From: Myxococcales bacterium
GTDB lineage: Bacteria; Myxococcota; Myxococcia; Myxococcales; JAJYLH01
Direction: 5' to 3'
Assembly: GCA_021787845.1 (NCBI GenBank)
Contig: JAJYLH010000048.1
Span: forward strand, 1-43,515
DNA length: 43,515 nucleotides
Shown here: in pieces, positions 7,812 to 16,196 of the stretch
How positions within the stretch are numbered: position 1 is the first letter of the stretch
Layout of the letters: each line of letters starts with the position of its first letter
Position numbers and translations under genes: made by a program
Notes under the pieces: model-generated
Told to the model about the DNA's origin: nothing
The model's database searches: none
What the model saw: only the letters and a program-made list of their open reading frames with translations

Positions 7812-8507
7812 TCACGGGGCCGAAAGCTGCCGCAGATGCCGGAACCAGGTTTCCGTCGCCTGCGTCAGCCGCATCCCGTGCACCTGCTCGCCGGCCAAAG
7901 TGCGCGTCCAGAGCACGACCCCGGTCCCTTGCAACGAACCTCCGGGCCAGTCGGCGGCGAAGTGCAGCGGCGTGCCCACCGGAATCCGCCCCGTCGCGCG
8001 AAAGGACAGGCCGCTCGCGGAGACGTTGAGCAGTCGTCCGGTCAGGAAGAGCGCACTCGTGGTGCCGAAGCGGAACGGCAGCTCGGAAGCATACCGGTCG
8101 GCTCGCGTCCGCACGCCGCGCGAGGATCCGGCAGCGCTGCCGCCAGGCGAAGCCGAAGCGGCCGCCCGGTCGCCGTCGAAGCCCGGGAGCTTGCCCAGGA
8201 ACCGAAAGAAGCTTTCGTCGGCCCCGGTGATCTCGACACCCAGCGTGCTCGGCAACCCCATCGCGGGCGCGCCGCGCAGCGCCCAGGCGACGACGCCGCC
8301 GACCCGAATCAGGTCCTCGCCCGGCAGGCGCAGCTCCAGCACCAGCGTCGTTCCCGGCTTGAACACGCTCGACGCGGACATCGCGAGGCCGCGCGGAGAA
8401 ACGTTGGTGGTGAAGCCAGTCCCCAAGAGCGGATACGCCGGTCCGTACCGCACGGCTATCCGCTTCTTGATCCGCTGCGTGCGTGCAACCCGCGAGCCGT
8501 TCGCCAT
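7812..8507 (-). CDS. Tandem PilZ-domain protein
   Basis: This protein of 231 residues has two PilZ-like halves. The first (residues about 10-105) has both c-di-GMP-binding signatures: RxxxR at 12-16 (RIKKR) and (D/N)xSxxG at 35-40 (NVSPRG). The second (about 138-230) keeps NVSASG at 161-166, but its arginine motif is not canonical (TRADRYASEL). It is therefore probably a c-di-GMP receptor with one active and one degenerate module, as in many delta-proteobacterial PilZ proteins. The start at 8507 was chosen for a GGGGGAG site and because the domain begins directly after it; an in-frame ATG lies at 8561. There is no output domain, so it likely acts through protein partners, for example in motility or pili. 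Confidence 0.85.
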   Translation of the reverse strand: MANGSRVARTQRIKKRIAVRYGPAYPLLGTGFTTNVSPRGLAMSASSVFKPGTTLVLELRLPGEDLIRVGGVVAWALRGAPAMGLPSTLGVEITGADESFFRFLGKLPGFDGDRAAASASPGGSAAGSSRGVRTRADRYASELPFRFGTTSALFLTGRLLNVSASGLSFRATGRIPVGTPLHFAADWPGGSLQGTGVVLWTRTLAGEQVHGMRLTQATETWFRHLRQLSAP

Positions 8508-8541
8508 CCCCGCCGCTCCCCCTCTCCCACCCCGGACGATG

Positions 8542-8569
8542 CGCATAACATGGACTTGCAAAAGTGCAA
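8542..8569 (-). promoter_or_regulatory. Possible sigma70-type promoter of the PilZ gene
   Basis: Reading the minus strand, TTGCAC (8569-8564) is followed after 16 nt by TATGCG (8547-8542), about 35 nt upstream of the preferred start codon. This is in a locally AT-richer patch. The assignment rests on position and partial consensus only. Confidence 0.3.
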
Positions 8570-8833
8570 ACCGAAAAACATACCGGCCGTCCGGTTGCCC
8601 GTCCTTCGACTATGCCTAGCGCGGGCTGACGCCTGCGACCCAACCGCACGAGCCACGACCAGTCGTGTCCGCCCTCCGGCCGGGCACGACGACGACGGGC
8701 CAGAGGGCCGGCACTACTACCCCGACGCTGCGCATCGAGAATCCGCGCGTGCCGACAAGACTTTTCGGGTTGGTAGTTCAGGACGGGCGGTCGGGAGCTC
8801 ACGCGACGTGCGATCACCCTTGATTGAGCAAGC

Positions 8834-8900
8834 CATGCCTATTCCGGTTGACGCACTTGGAGCGGACCTGGAGCCAGACACTGACGTGTCCGCCTCCACC
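8834..8900. repeat. Palindromic intergenic element, partial copy
   Basis: The left end ATGCCTATTCCGGTTGACGCACTTGGAG matches the end of the element at 4012-4162 and the reverse complement of the end at 38295-38393. It is followed by GGACCTGGAGCCAGACACTGACGTGTCCGCCTCCA, a degraded form of the inner palindrome. The right arm is not recognisable, so this is a decayed copy. The rest of 8508-8947 holds no gene that I can support. Confidence 0.6.
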
Positions 8901-8947
8901 ATCAGGGCGAGTGCATCGACCGGCCTCGATGCCTCGGGTTGGCGGGC

Positions 8948-11488
8948 TCAGGCGAAGGCCACCCGCCACGACACGACCTGGCCCTGCTGACCCGGCGAGA
9001 GCGCGAACTCGAGGCGGACGACCTCCCCATCCTGCGTCAGGGTAGCGGCAGCGACGCCGTCTACCTGCGCCGCTTTCGCCGAGTAGGGCGCCGGCGCGTA
9101 GAACGCCAGCCGGTAGCTCCACGGCGCCCGCTCGGTTCCGACGGCGCCCGCGAGCGTGCCCGACAGCGTCTTCGAACGCCCATCCCAGGTCACCTTGCCC
9201 AGGTCCGTCGCGCCCATCGTCACGTGGCGATTCGTGCTGAGCAGTTGGGGAACCCCAGAGGGGGTGCGCAGCGCCAGCACTTCAGCGCTGTGGAAGGGCA
9301 CGGTGATCGCAATCGATCCCTTCTGGCGCCCGAGGAACCGCTCGCTCCAGAAGGCCCAGACCAGCATCTCCTCGGGCAGCTCGACGGTGAACGACCGCGG
9401 CTCGGTGTCGCTCAGCACGACCTCGGGCTTCACCGAGAAGTCGCGGTTCTTCCCCCAGTGGAAGAGGCCGATGAGGTCCCACTTCCCCGCTGGCGCGTCG
9501 ATCGCGAGGTGCCAGCGCTCCGGATAGTCGCGCTCCATCACGTCGAGCGGCACCGCTCCGGCCGGCCACGCGGGCAAGAGGCGCCGCGCGATGTCGATCC
9601 ACTCGGGGTGCCCGGCCAGGTCCACGAGCTTGTCGCCCATGGTCACGTTGCCGCCGCCGAGCGCAATCCAGGTCGCGAACGCGCGGCTCTCCTCCAGCGT
9701 CAGGGGCGGCACGCCGCTCGCCTCGGGCGCCGAACGGAAGAAGACGAGGTCGTCGTCGTTGACCCAGACGCGGTTTTGGTAGAACCAGCGCCGAGAGCCG
9801 GTGCGCACCGTCGCCTTGAACGAGTTGACGGTCGAGAACACGTCGTCCGGGTCGACCTCGTCCCAGCGCGGCGCGTTGTCCAGGGTCAGCCGCATCGCGT
9901 CGAGGGTGCCGATGTTCGCGCCCATCACCCCGATGCCGAGGATGAACGTCTCGCTCCCCAGCGCCGCTCTGATGGAGCGGTAGCCCTCCCGCCAGGCTTC
10001 GATGGCGGTCAGGGTCTGGTCGTGGTGCTGGCCGAGGATGTCCCAATAGGTGAAATCGACCTTCGCCCACTTCCAGCTCTCCTGCCGGAGGGTGCCGAAG
10101 GTCTGGCCGAGCCAGTCGTCGACCGCGGGCAAGGAGCAGTCGACGGTGAGGCGGTCGCCGAGCACGACGCCCGGCAGGCCGGTCTCCGGCTTCTGCAACC
10201 AGTCGGGATGATCGTGCGCGAACTGGCTCTTCGCGTCCGGCGTCATCGGAGCGATCCAGAGGCCGGGGGTCAAACCGGCTTGCCGAATCTGCTCGGCGAG
10301 CCACGCGCCGCCGTGCGGGAAGCGGTCCGCCCGCCACTCCCAGTCGCCGTAGAGCGGCTCCCAGCCGTCGTCTATCTGGAACCACGCTCCCCCGAAGGGC
10401 TGCAGCTCCTTGACCCAGACGTCGAGGTTGGCGAGGAACGTCGGCTCGTCCATGTCCTGGCCGTACCCGCCGGTGCCCGCGCCGCCGGTCCAGGAGTTCC
10501 AGCCGCTCGGCGAGGGATGGCCAGGGCCGCGCTGCGACCAGGGAACGATGCCGTGCTCGGCTTGGATGGCGTCGGCCAGCGCTTCGAGGGCCGAGAGCGG
10601 ATCCGCTGGGCGTGGTGCGAGCCAGAACTTTTCCGACGCGAGGGTGCCGCCGGGCGCGAGGGGCTTGCCGTGGAAGACGAGAGCGCATTCGGCGGCCCAG
10701 AGCGTAAACGGTCGGCGACCGGCGGAATCGGCCGGCGCGGCGCTCGGGTCGAAAGCGATGCCGAGGGTGGGCACCGCCCGGTCGAAGGTGAGCCAGCCGG
10801 CGACCAGCGACTGGTCGGGCTCGTCGATGCTGGCGACCGCGTGGCTCCAGTTGGAGACCGAGTTGCCGCGCAAGGGAATCGGCAGCGCTTGTGCCCACAG
10901 GAAGGGCTGCACGTCACCCCACTGGGCCTGCGCGGCGACGTCGAGGGCGACGAAGCAGCCGTTCTCGAGGATGCGATGGCGCGCCGGATCTTTGCCCAGG
11001 TGCAGCGCTCCGCCGCGGCTGGCATCGACGACGATCGGCGCGAGGCGAAGGATGGTCACCGCGCGCGAGCCGGTGTTCGTCACCTCGAGCCGCGCGCGAA
11101 CGGTGCCGTCAGCGGCGGCGGAAAGGCTCAGGGTGAGCGTCACGCCGGTCGTCTCGAACACGTAGACGCCCGGCTCGGGATTGGTGCGCGTGCCCTCGTC
11201 GGTCAGCGCGAAGAGCTTCGGTCCGCCGGGCGAGCCGTCGTCGACGAGCACATCGGCGGTCGCTCGCTCGAGCACCACGGCGCCGTCGGCAAGGATGTCG
11301 AAGGTCCCGTCGGCCAGGCGGAAGCGGATGTCGACCGGCTTCGGTTTCGAGGGGCTGCGGGCGCAACCGAACCCCGGCGTGAGGGTGCCCAGGAGCGATG
11401 CCGCTGAGCCAGCGAGAAACGCCCGGCGGGAGAAAATCCAGGGGGGGCCCACGGGGCGAGCGTAGGCGCGGCGGGCGCTCGGCGGCAA
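8948..11488 (-). CDS. Exported alpha-galactosidase-like glycoside hydrolase (GH36/melibiase type)
   Basis: The protein has about 846 residues and an N-terminal twin-arginine signal (SRRAFLAGSAASLLGTLTPGFGC), possibly lipidated on that Cys. An N-terminal beta-sandwich domain is followed by the (beta/alpha)8 barrel: GWNSWTGGAG near 328, FQIDDGWEP near 370, WKWAKVDFTYWD with the likely nucleophile Asp478, and AMRLTLDNAP with the likely acid/base Asp537. The 59-residue spacing suits GH36. A C-terminal beta domain closes the protein. It should hydrolyse alpha-galactosides or related sugars outside the cytoplasm. The first usable codon is TTG at 11488; a GTG at 11452 gives a more typical Tat n-region, and neither has a clear ribosome-binding site. 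No sugar transporter or regulator is adjacent. Confidence 0.85.
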   Translation of the reverse strand: MPPSARRAYARPVGPPWIFSRRAFLAGSAASLLGTLTPGFGCARSPSKPKPVDIRFRLADGTFDILADGAVVLERATADVLVDDGSPGGPKLFALTDEGTRTNPEPGVYVFETTGVTLTLSLSAAADGTVRARLEVTNTGSRAVTILRLAPIVVDASRGGALHLGKDPARHRILENGCFVALDVAAQAQWGDVQPFLWAQALPIPLRGNSVSNWSHAVASIDEPDQSLVAGWLTFDRAVPTLGIAFDPSAAPADSAGRRPFTLWAAECALVFHGKPLAPGGTLASEKFWLAPRPADPLSALEALADAIQAEHGIVPWSQRGPGHPSPSGWNSWTGGAGTGGYGQDMDEPTFLANLDVWVKELQPFGGAWFQIDDGWEPLYGDWEWRADRFPHGGAWLAEQIRQAGLTPGLWIAPMTPDAKSQFAHDHPDWLQKPETGLPGVVLGDRLTVDCSLPAVDDWLGQTFGTLRQESWKWAKVDFTYWDILGQHHDQTLTAIEAWREGYRSIRAALGSETFILGIGVMGANIGTLDAMRLTLDNAPRWDEVDPDDVFSTVNSFKATVRTGSRRWFYQNRVWVNDDDLVFFRSAPEASGVPPLTLEESRAFATWIALGGGNVTMGDKLVDLAGHPEWIDIARRLLPAWPAGAVPLDVMERDYPERWHLAIDAPAGKWDLIGLFHWGKNRDFSVKPEVVLSDTEPRSFTVELPEEMLVWAFWSERFLGRQKGSIAITVPFHSAEVLALRTPSGVPQLLSTNRHVTMGATDLGKVTWDGRSKTLSGTLAGAVGTERAPWSYRLAFYAPAPYSAKAAQVDGVAAATLTQDGEVVRLEFALSPGQQGQVVSWRVAFA

Positions 11489-11930
11489 CCGCGGGAGATG
11501 GGCTTTCCGCCTCGCTCAGGTTGGCGGTGAGTCGGCCTCCCCCGCAGCCGCGCGCCCCCTCATCCCGACGATCGGACTGTCGGGACGCGAGGGGACTCAG
11601 GGCGCCGAAACTCGGTAACCACTTCCAGCTCTCTGAGCCCCCTCGCGTCTGCGCGCCGCTCATCCCGAGACGTCATGAGCCGATGGCTCAGCATGGGCGA
11701 TGAAAAAGGGTCCGGGCGAAGTGCAGGACTTTCGCGGGGTTACGGGCCTTTTTTCATGGCAGCGAAGTCGAGGGATCGCGCAGATGAGAGGGCGCGCGAC
11801 AGCCGGGGGTGAGGGCCTGGCAGCAGCCGGCCTGAGCGACGTGGAAAGCCTGGCACCCGAGAATTGATTCGCTCCGGTGTTCGCGGCAGCATCCGCTCCG
11901 ACGCCGAACGAGCGTCGTGGGTGCCCACGG
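11489..11930. other. Intergenic region with several hairpins, no gene seen
   Basis: This region lies between the divergent galactosidase and TfoX genes. It contains an imperfect inverted repeat CGCGAGGGGACTCAG (11585-11599) / CTGAGCCCCCCTCGCG (about 11632-11647). It also contains the ATGAAAAAGGG / CCTTTTTTCAT hairpin at 11700-11757. CTCATCCCGA-type words recur here and at 12435 and 21410. Open frames crossing it have no start signals or domains. Confidence 0.5.
11700..11757. repeat. A/T-tract hairpin
   Basis: ATGAAAAAGGGTCCG (11700-11714) pairs with CGGGCCTTTTTTCAT (11743-11757) at 13 of 15 positions, with a 28-nt loop. It resembles a bidirectional terminator. However, the genes on both sides are transcribed away from it, so it is not clearly the terminator of either and may be another intergenic repeat. 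Confidence 0.4.
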
Positions 11931-12305
11931 ATGGCAACGGATCAGAGCTTCGCCGACTTCGTGATCGACCAGCTCGACGGCGCCGGCGCGGTACGCAGCC
12001 GCAAGATGTTCGGCGAGTACGGCGTCTACTGCGACGAGAAGATGGTCGCCCTGATCTGCGACAACCAGCTCTTCGTCAAGCCGACCGATGCGGGCCGGCG
12101 CTTCATCGTCAAGCCGGTCGAGGCGCCGCCCTATCCCGGAGCGAAACCGTACTTCCTGATCGGGAGCACTCTCGATGACCGCGAGTGGCTCGTCGAGCTC
12201 GTCCGCGTCACCACCCGCGAGCTTCCGGCGCCAGCCGTGAAGGCGCCGAAGAAGAAGCCTGCCCGCCAGCGCGGCGGAAGCTCAACGCGTCCGCGCGCGC
12301 GGTAG
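11931..12305 (+). CDS. TfoX N-terminal domain protein
   Basis: This 124-residue protein starts MATDQSFADFVIDQLDGAGAVRSRKMFGEYGVYCDEKMVALICDNQLFVKPTD. That is the typical TfoX/Sxy N-terminal fold: the RKMFGEYGVY motif, then PPYPGAKPYFLI and a final helix WLVELVRVTTREL. A Lys/Arg-rich tail (KAPKKKPARQRGGSSTRPRAR) could bind nucleic acid. Stand-alone TfoX_N proteins are widespread and mostly uncharacterised; a role in competence should not be assumed without the C-terminal domain. The ATG at 11931 was chosen because the domain starts there; the ribosome-binding site is weak. Confidence 0.85.
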   Translation: MATDQSFADFVIDQLDGAGAVRSRKMFGEYGVYCDEKMVALICDNQLFVKPTDAGRRFIVKPVEAPPYPGAKPYFLIGSTLDDREWLVELVRVTTRELPAPAVKAPKKKPARQRGGSSTRPRAR

Positions 12306-12499
12306 GACGCGCCGAGCTCCGGGCGCCCGCGCTCGATGGGTTCAGGTGGCCTGGCACTGCGGGTCGAGTCTCGGCCGGCGCCACAGGACGCGGGAAGAAA
12401 TTGGTTGAACATGTTCGTATCGAGTCGGGTTTCCGCTCATCCCGAGCGGTCATCTCGAGCGCCAGTCGGAGGACGCGGGATCGGCGGGACCGCCCTGAT

Positions 12500-12531
12500 C
12501 GCTCGCCCTTCGACTGCGCTCAGGGTGAGCG
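12500..12531. repeat. CGCTCGCCCT...AGGGTGAGCG inverted repeat
   Basis: Arms CGCTCGCCCT and AGGGTGAGCG (9 of 10 positions pair) surround a 12-nt loop. It is the same arm pair as at 11-88. It lies about 45 nt past the 3' end of the aldehyde dehydrogenase gene, where it could serve as a transcription end or mRNA-stabilising stem. The preceding bases (12306-12499) hold further CGCTCATCCCGAGCG-type symmetry and no gene. Confidence 0.55.
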
Positions 12532-12575
12532 GTCCAGGGCTACGTGACTTGTGCATGTTACTCTTTTCCAACGAC

Positions 12576-14069
12576 CTAGCGGTCGTGGCGGATCCAGACG
12601 CTCTTGACCTGCGTGTACAGCTCGAGCGCCTGCGCGCCCATCTCGCGGCCCCAGCCGCTCTGGCCGTAGCCGCCGAACGGGCTCGCCGCGTCGAAGGCGT
12701 TGTAGTCGTTGACCCACACCGTGCCGGCCTTGAGCGCTCTCGCTACCCGTAGCGCCCGCCCACCGTCGCGCGTCCACACCCCGCTCACCAGCCCGTAGAT
12801 CGTCGAGTTCGCGAGCCGCACCGCCTCGGCCTCGTTCTCGAACGTCATCACGGCGAGCACCGGCCCGAAGATCTCTTCCTGCGCGATCTTCATTCCTGGC
12901 TGCACCTCGTCGAAGACGGTCGGCCGGACGAAGTAGCCGCCGGCGCGCTCGGGCGCCGTGTCGCGCTCGCCTCCCGCGACGAGCTTCGCGCCCTCGGTGC
13001 GACCCAAGTCGACGTAGCCCATCACCGTGCGCAGTTGGTGCTCGCTGACGAGCGGGCCCATCTCGACGCCCGGCGCGAACGGGTCGCCGATTCTCATCCG
13101 CGCCGCGCGGTCGACGAGCCGCTGGACCAGCTCGTCGTGGACCGTCGCTTGGACGAGCAGCCGCGACCCGGCGGCGCAGACCTCGCCCTGGTTCATGAAG
13201 ACGCCCCAGAACGCGGCGTTCGCCGCCGCCTTGAGGTCGGCGTCCTCGAAGACGAGGTGCGGGCTCTTGCCGCCCAGCTCGAGCGACAGCTTCTTCAAGT
13301 TCGACTCGGCCGAGGCTTGCAGGAGCGCTCTCGCTGTGCGCGTGGAGCCGGTGAACGCGAGCTTGTCGACGTCCGGGTGCCGGGCGAGCGCCTCGCCCGC
13401 GACCGGGCCGTAGCCGACGACCACGTTGACGACGCCGGCGGGAAAGCCCGCTTCGCGCGCCAGCTCGGCGAGCCGGAGCGCGGTCAGCGGCGTCAGCTCG
13501 CTCGGCTTCAGGACCACGGTGTTGCCGCAGGCGAGCGCCGGCGCGATCTTCCACGCGGCCATCAGAATCGGGAAGTTCCAGGGGATGATCTGCCCGCAGA
13601 CGCCGACCGGCTCGCGCAGGGTGAAGTTCACGTACGGCCCGTCGACCGGGACGGTCTCGCCGCGCAGCTTGGTCGTCCAGCCGGCGTAGTAGTGGAAGAT
13701 TTCGGCGGTCTCCGGCAGGTCGCCCTTGAGCGATTCGCGGTAGGCCTTGCCGTTGTCGGCGCTCTCGAGCCGCGCCAGCTCCTCGCGATGCTGGTCGATG
13801 AGGTCGCCGAGCCGCCGGAGCAGACGCGCGCGCACGCTCGGCTCGACCCGGCTCCACTCGCCGGACAGCGCCTCACGCGCCGCGGCGACCGCGCGATCGA
13901 CGTCGGTCGCGTCCGCTTCCTGGACCTCGCACATCACCTCGCCGGTCGCGGGATTGCGTACGGGAATGGTCCGGCCGCTCGCCGCGTCGACGGGCGCGCC
14001 GCCGATGAACGGCCTGAGGTCCGGGAGCGGTATCGCTGGGCGGTAAGCGGTAGCGGGGAGCGTGGGCAT
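12576..14069 (-). CDS. NAD(P)-dependent aldehyde dehydrogenase
   Basis: This 497-residue protein has the normal length for the ALDH superfamily and shows all its key motifs. These are PWNFPILMAAWKIAPALACGNTVVLKPSE (cofactor binding), FTGSTRTARAL, LELGGKSPHLVFEDAD with the general base Glu264, and NQGEVCAAGSRLLV with catalytic Cys298. EEIFGPVL and PFGGYGQSGWGREMG follow near the C-terminus. It oxidises an aldehyde to the acid in the cytoplasm. The overall pattern resembles betaine-aldehyde / broad-specificity ALDHs, but the substrate cannot be fixed. The start at 14069 follows a GAGG site. It appears monocistronic; the next gene on this strand ends about 150 nt upstream. Confidence 0.95.
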   Translation of the reverse strand: MPTLPATAYRPAIPLPDLRPFIGGAPVDAASGRTIPVRNPATGEVMCEVQEADATDVDRAVAAAREALSGEWSRVEPSVRARLLRRLGDLIDQHREELARLESADNGKAYRESLKGDLPETAEIFHYYAGWTTKLRGETVPVDGPYVNFTLREPVGVCGQIIPWNFPILMAAWKIAPALACGNTVVLKPSELTPLTALRLAELAREAGFPAGVVNVVVGYGPVAGEALARHPDVDKLAFTGSTRTARALLQASAESNLKKLSLELGGKSPHLVFEDADLKAAANAAFWGVFMNQGEVCAAGSRLLVQATVHDELVQRLVDRAARMRIGDPFAPGVEMGPLVSEHQLRTVMGYVDLGRTEGAKLVAGGERDTAPERAGGYFVRPTVFDEVQPGMKIAQEEIFGPVLAVMTFENEAEAVRLANSTIYGLVSGVWTRDGGRALRVARALKAGTVWVNDYNAFDAASPFGGYGQSGWGREMGAQALELYTQVKSVWIRHDR

Positions 14070-14186
14070 CGGAAACCTCGCGAAAGGGTGCGGCAGGACC
14101 GTAACGGCGCCAAGCGCGGGCGGCAAGCTCGACAGGAGACAGACACAGGCATCCGGGTCCGCCTCGCCGGCGTCCCGCCGCGACAT

Positions 14187-14209
14187 CGGACCGATCGGAC
14201 GGATCGGTC
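14187..14209. repeat. GATCGG-type repeat
   Basis: CGGACCGATCGGACGGATCGGTC shows the same 8-9 bp unit as the longer arrays at 33497-33541 and 35111-35159. It sits between the aldehyde dehydrogenase start and the PEGA gene stop. Confidence 0.5.
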
Positions 14210-14220
14210 TTGTCGCCGAG

Positions 14221-14538
14221 CTACTTCCCCGGCGTCAGCCCGACCTCGTAGCGGGTGCGCAGGTGCGGCTCGATGCTCACCTGCCCGAGGTTCGGCGCGT
14301 ATCCCGGCTTTCGCAGCAGAATCCAGTGCTTCCCTGGTTCAACCCGTACCGTCGCGGGGGTGACGCCGACTTCCTCGCGGTCGACGACGATCGTCGCCCC
14401 TTCGGGAGCGCTCTTGAACTGCACCGGCACTCCCGTGGGGCTCGTGCGCGTTCGCGCAGACGCGGGCGCGGGCGCGCGATGGTGACACGCGGGCGCGAGC
14501 GCGAGCAGAAGCGACAGCGGAAGCGAACGGCGCAGCAT
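14221..14538 (-). CDS. PEGA-domain lipoprotein
   Basis: This 105-residue protein has a lipoprotein signal (MLRRSLPLSLLLALAPACHH, Cys18), a short Ala/Pro/Arg linker, and one PEGA domain (about residues 37-100). The domain reads VPVQFKSAPEGATIVVDREEVGVTPATVRVEPGKHWILLRKPGYAP. PEGA domains are small surface-layer or glycan-associated beta modules. It begins 17 nt after the stop of the beta-barrel gene and is probably the last gene of the GbsR/ABC operon, so it may be an accessory outer-membrane lipoprotein of that system. Confidence 0.8.
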   Translation of the reverse strand: MLRRSLPLSLLLALAPACHHRAPAPASARTRTSPTGVPVQFKSAPEGATIVVDREEVGVTPATVRVEPGKHWILLRKPGYAPNLGQVSIEPHLRTRYEVGLTPGK

Positions 14539-14555
14539 CGTCCGATTATCAGGGA

Positions 14556-16196
14556 TCAGAACGCCTCGATGAAGCCCACCCCCACGTCCCAGATGTCGGC
14601 CGTCGAGAGCTGTGCGGTGGCGGTCCCGGTCGGCAGGCCGGCGGTCGCGCCGGCGAGGGCGAACTTGAGCTCTCCGTAACGCCCCCAGTGGTAGTTCGCG
14701 AAGGCGCGGAAGGTCAGGTTCGTCAGGACGACCACGCTGTAGTCGAGCCGGGTCAGGAACGACCAGTCGCTCAGGTTCGCGAGCTGCGAGAGGGTGAAGC
14801 TCGTGTTGTCCCAGGTCCCCGGGTTCGGTACCGACACCGACAGCGCCGCGTAGTGCTCGCCCAGGTAGAACGGGGTGAAGGCTCCCTCCGCGATGAGCGT
14901 CGGGTAGAGGTTCGGGTCGGAATAGCCGAGGCCGTTGTAGAAGTACTCGCCCGCGACGTCGATGATGCCCTGGTCGCCGTACCGGAGCGAGACGTCCGCG
15001 CCGACCACCGCCTGGGGCACCCATTCGGCGTCGACGTAGTGCGCGCTCGGCGGCTGGAAGGTGAACGTCGTCGGGTCGACCGCGAACGGCTTGTCGAAGA
15101 CGAGCGACTTGAGCCCGTGGGAGACGGCGACCTCCGCGTGGACGTCGAACGGCCCGACGCCGGCCGAGATGTCCGCGCCAAGCTGCGTCTGGGTGGTCAC
15201 GCCCGAGTGCGCGGTCGGGGTCGCCCGGGCGAGCTCCTGCTCGATGGTCGGCGCCAAGCCATCGGGAATCTGCGCCGCGAGGTAGCTCGGGAGAGTGAGC
15301 TGCTGTGGCGGCGCCGCCTTGCGAAACGCGGCCGAGAGCGCGAGCTCCGCGGTGCCGAAAGTGAACTCGCCGCGAAAAGCGGTGCCGACATGGTCCGGGG
15401 TGCTCGCGTTCGGCAGGTCGGCGATGGCGTAGAAGTTCCAGCCGAGCTTCTCCACCGGCACCTCGATTTTCAGCATGTCGGTACCGAGGCGGGTGTCGAC
15501 CAGCGCGAGCGCGTTGAGCTTCTGGGGATTCAAGAAATCGGTGGGGTTCCAGAAGACGCCGGAGCCCCACTTGATGCGCTGGCGGCCGAGGGTGAAGAAG
15601 ACTTTTCGGTAGATGTCCCACTTGAGCCAGAGCTGATCGAGCGCGACGGAGAGCGGCTGCGAGGAGCCGAAGCCCGGCAGCGCCGGCGCCGAGCCCACGG
15701 TCGGGTCGTACTGGACGCGGCCGAGCGCGAAGATCCGTACCCGGTCGCTGGGACGGCCGTCGAGGTAGACGTCGAGCAGACTCGGGAGAGAAAGCTGCGA
15801 GTTCTGGAGCGAGGCCTTCTCGTGCCAGGAAATCTGGTCCTGGTTGAAGAACCGGCCGCCGATTTGGAGCTTGTTGTTGGTCTTGATCGCCTCGGCGATC
15901 AGAGCGTTCTCATCGATCGGCGCGAGGCCCGACGGCGTCGAGGAAGCCGCGGGCGCAGACGCAGAAGCGCTGGAGGGCGCGGGCGTCGTCTGGACCGGCG
16001 CGGGTCCGCCGAACATCTCGTCTTCCGCCGCCGCGTGGTCGTTCGACTTCTTCGGAGCGCTCGATGGGGAGCTCTTGGCATCACCCTGCGGCGCGCCGAA
16101 GAGGTCCGCTTCCCGCTGCGCGTCGGTCTCGCCCGCATGGGCCGGCAGGGCGGCGACGACCAGCGCGAGGGCCGACAGGTAAGCCAGCGCGCGCAT
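14556..16196 (-). CDS. Outer-membrane beta-barrel protein (DUF1302/alginate-porin-like)
   Basis: The 546-residue protein has a signal peptide (MRALAYLSALALVVAALPAHA). An Ala/Pro/Ser-rich, charged linker follows (about 22-100), containing two similar acidic motifs, EADLFGAP and EDEMFGGP. A long beta-barrel region runs from about 110 with alternating amphipathic strands (QLWLKWDIYRKVFFTLGRQRIKWGSGVFWNPTDFLNP). It ends in ...VGVGFIEAF, a C-terminal Phe as expected for BAM-assembled barrels. Its start codon overlaps the stop of the LolA-like gene by one base (TGATG), so translation is likely coupled. In analogous clusters a barrel of this kind accompanies a lipid or lipoprotein exporter; here it is the likely outer-membrane component. 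Confidence 0.8.
   Translation of the reverse strand: MRALAYLSALALVVAALPAHAGETDAQREADLFGAPQGDAKSSPSSAPKKSNDHAAAEDEMFGGPAPVQTTPAPSSASASAPAASSTPSGLAPIDENALIAEAIKTNNKLQIGGRFFNQDQISWHEKASLQNSQLSLPSLLDVYLDGRPSDRVRIFALGRVQYDPTVGSAPALPGFGSSQPLSVALDQLWLKWDIYRKVFFTLGRQRIKWGSGVFWNPTDFLNPQKLNALALVDTRLGTDMLKIEVPVEKLGWNFYAIADLPNASTPDHVGTAFRGEFTFGTAELALSAAFRKAAPPQQLTLPSYLAAQIPDGLAPTIEQELARATPTAHSGVTTQTQLGADISAGVGPFDVHAEVAVSHGLKSLVFDKPFAVDPTTFTFQPPSAHYVDAEWVPQAVVGADVSLRYGDQGIIDVAGEYFYNGLGYSDPNLYPTLIAEGAFTPFYLGEHYAALSVSVPNPGTWDNTSFTLSQLANLSDWSFLTRLDYSVVVLTNLTFRAFANYHWGRYGELKFALAGATAGLPTGTATAQLSTADIWDVGVGFIEAF

Noticed and set aside
8939-11407. Long plus-strand open frame (over 800 codons) opposite the alpha-galactosidase gene
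   Set aside because: It is the antisense shadow of a well-supported enzyme gene; the product is Arg/Gly/Pro-rich with no domain, signal or ribosome-binding site.
11700-11757. Intrinsic terminator for the galactosidase or TfoX gene
   Set aside because: Both genes are transcribed away from the hairpin, so it lies upstream of each; listed only as a hairpin repeat.
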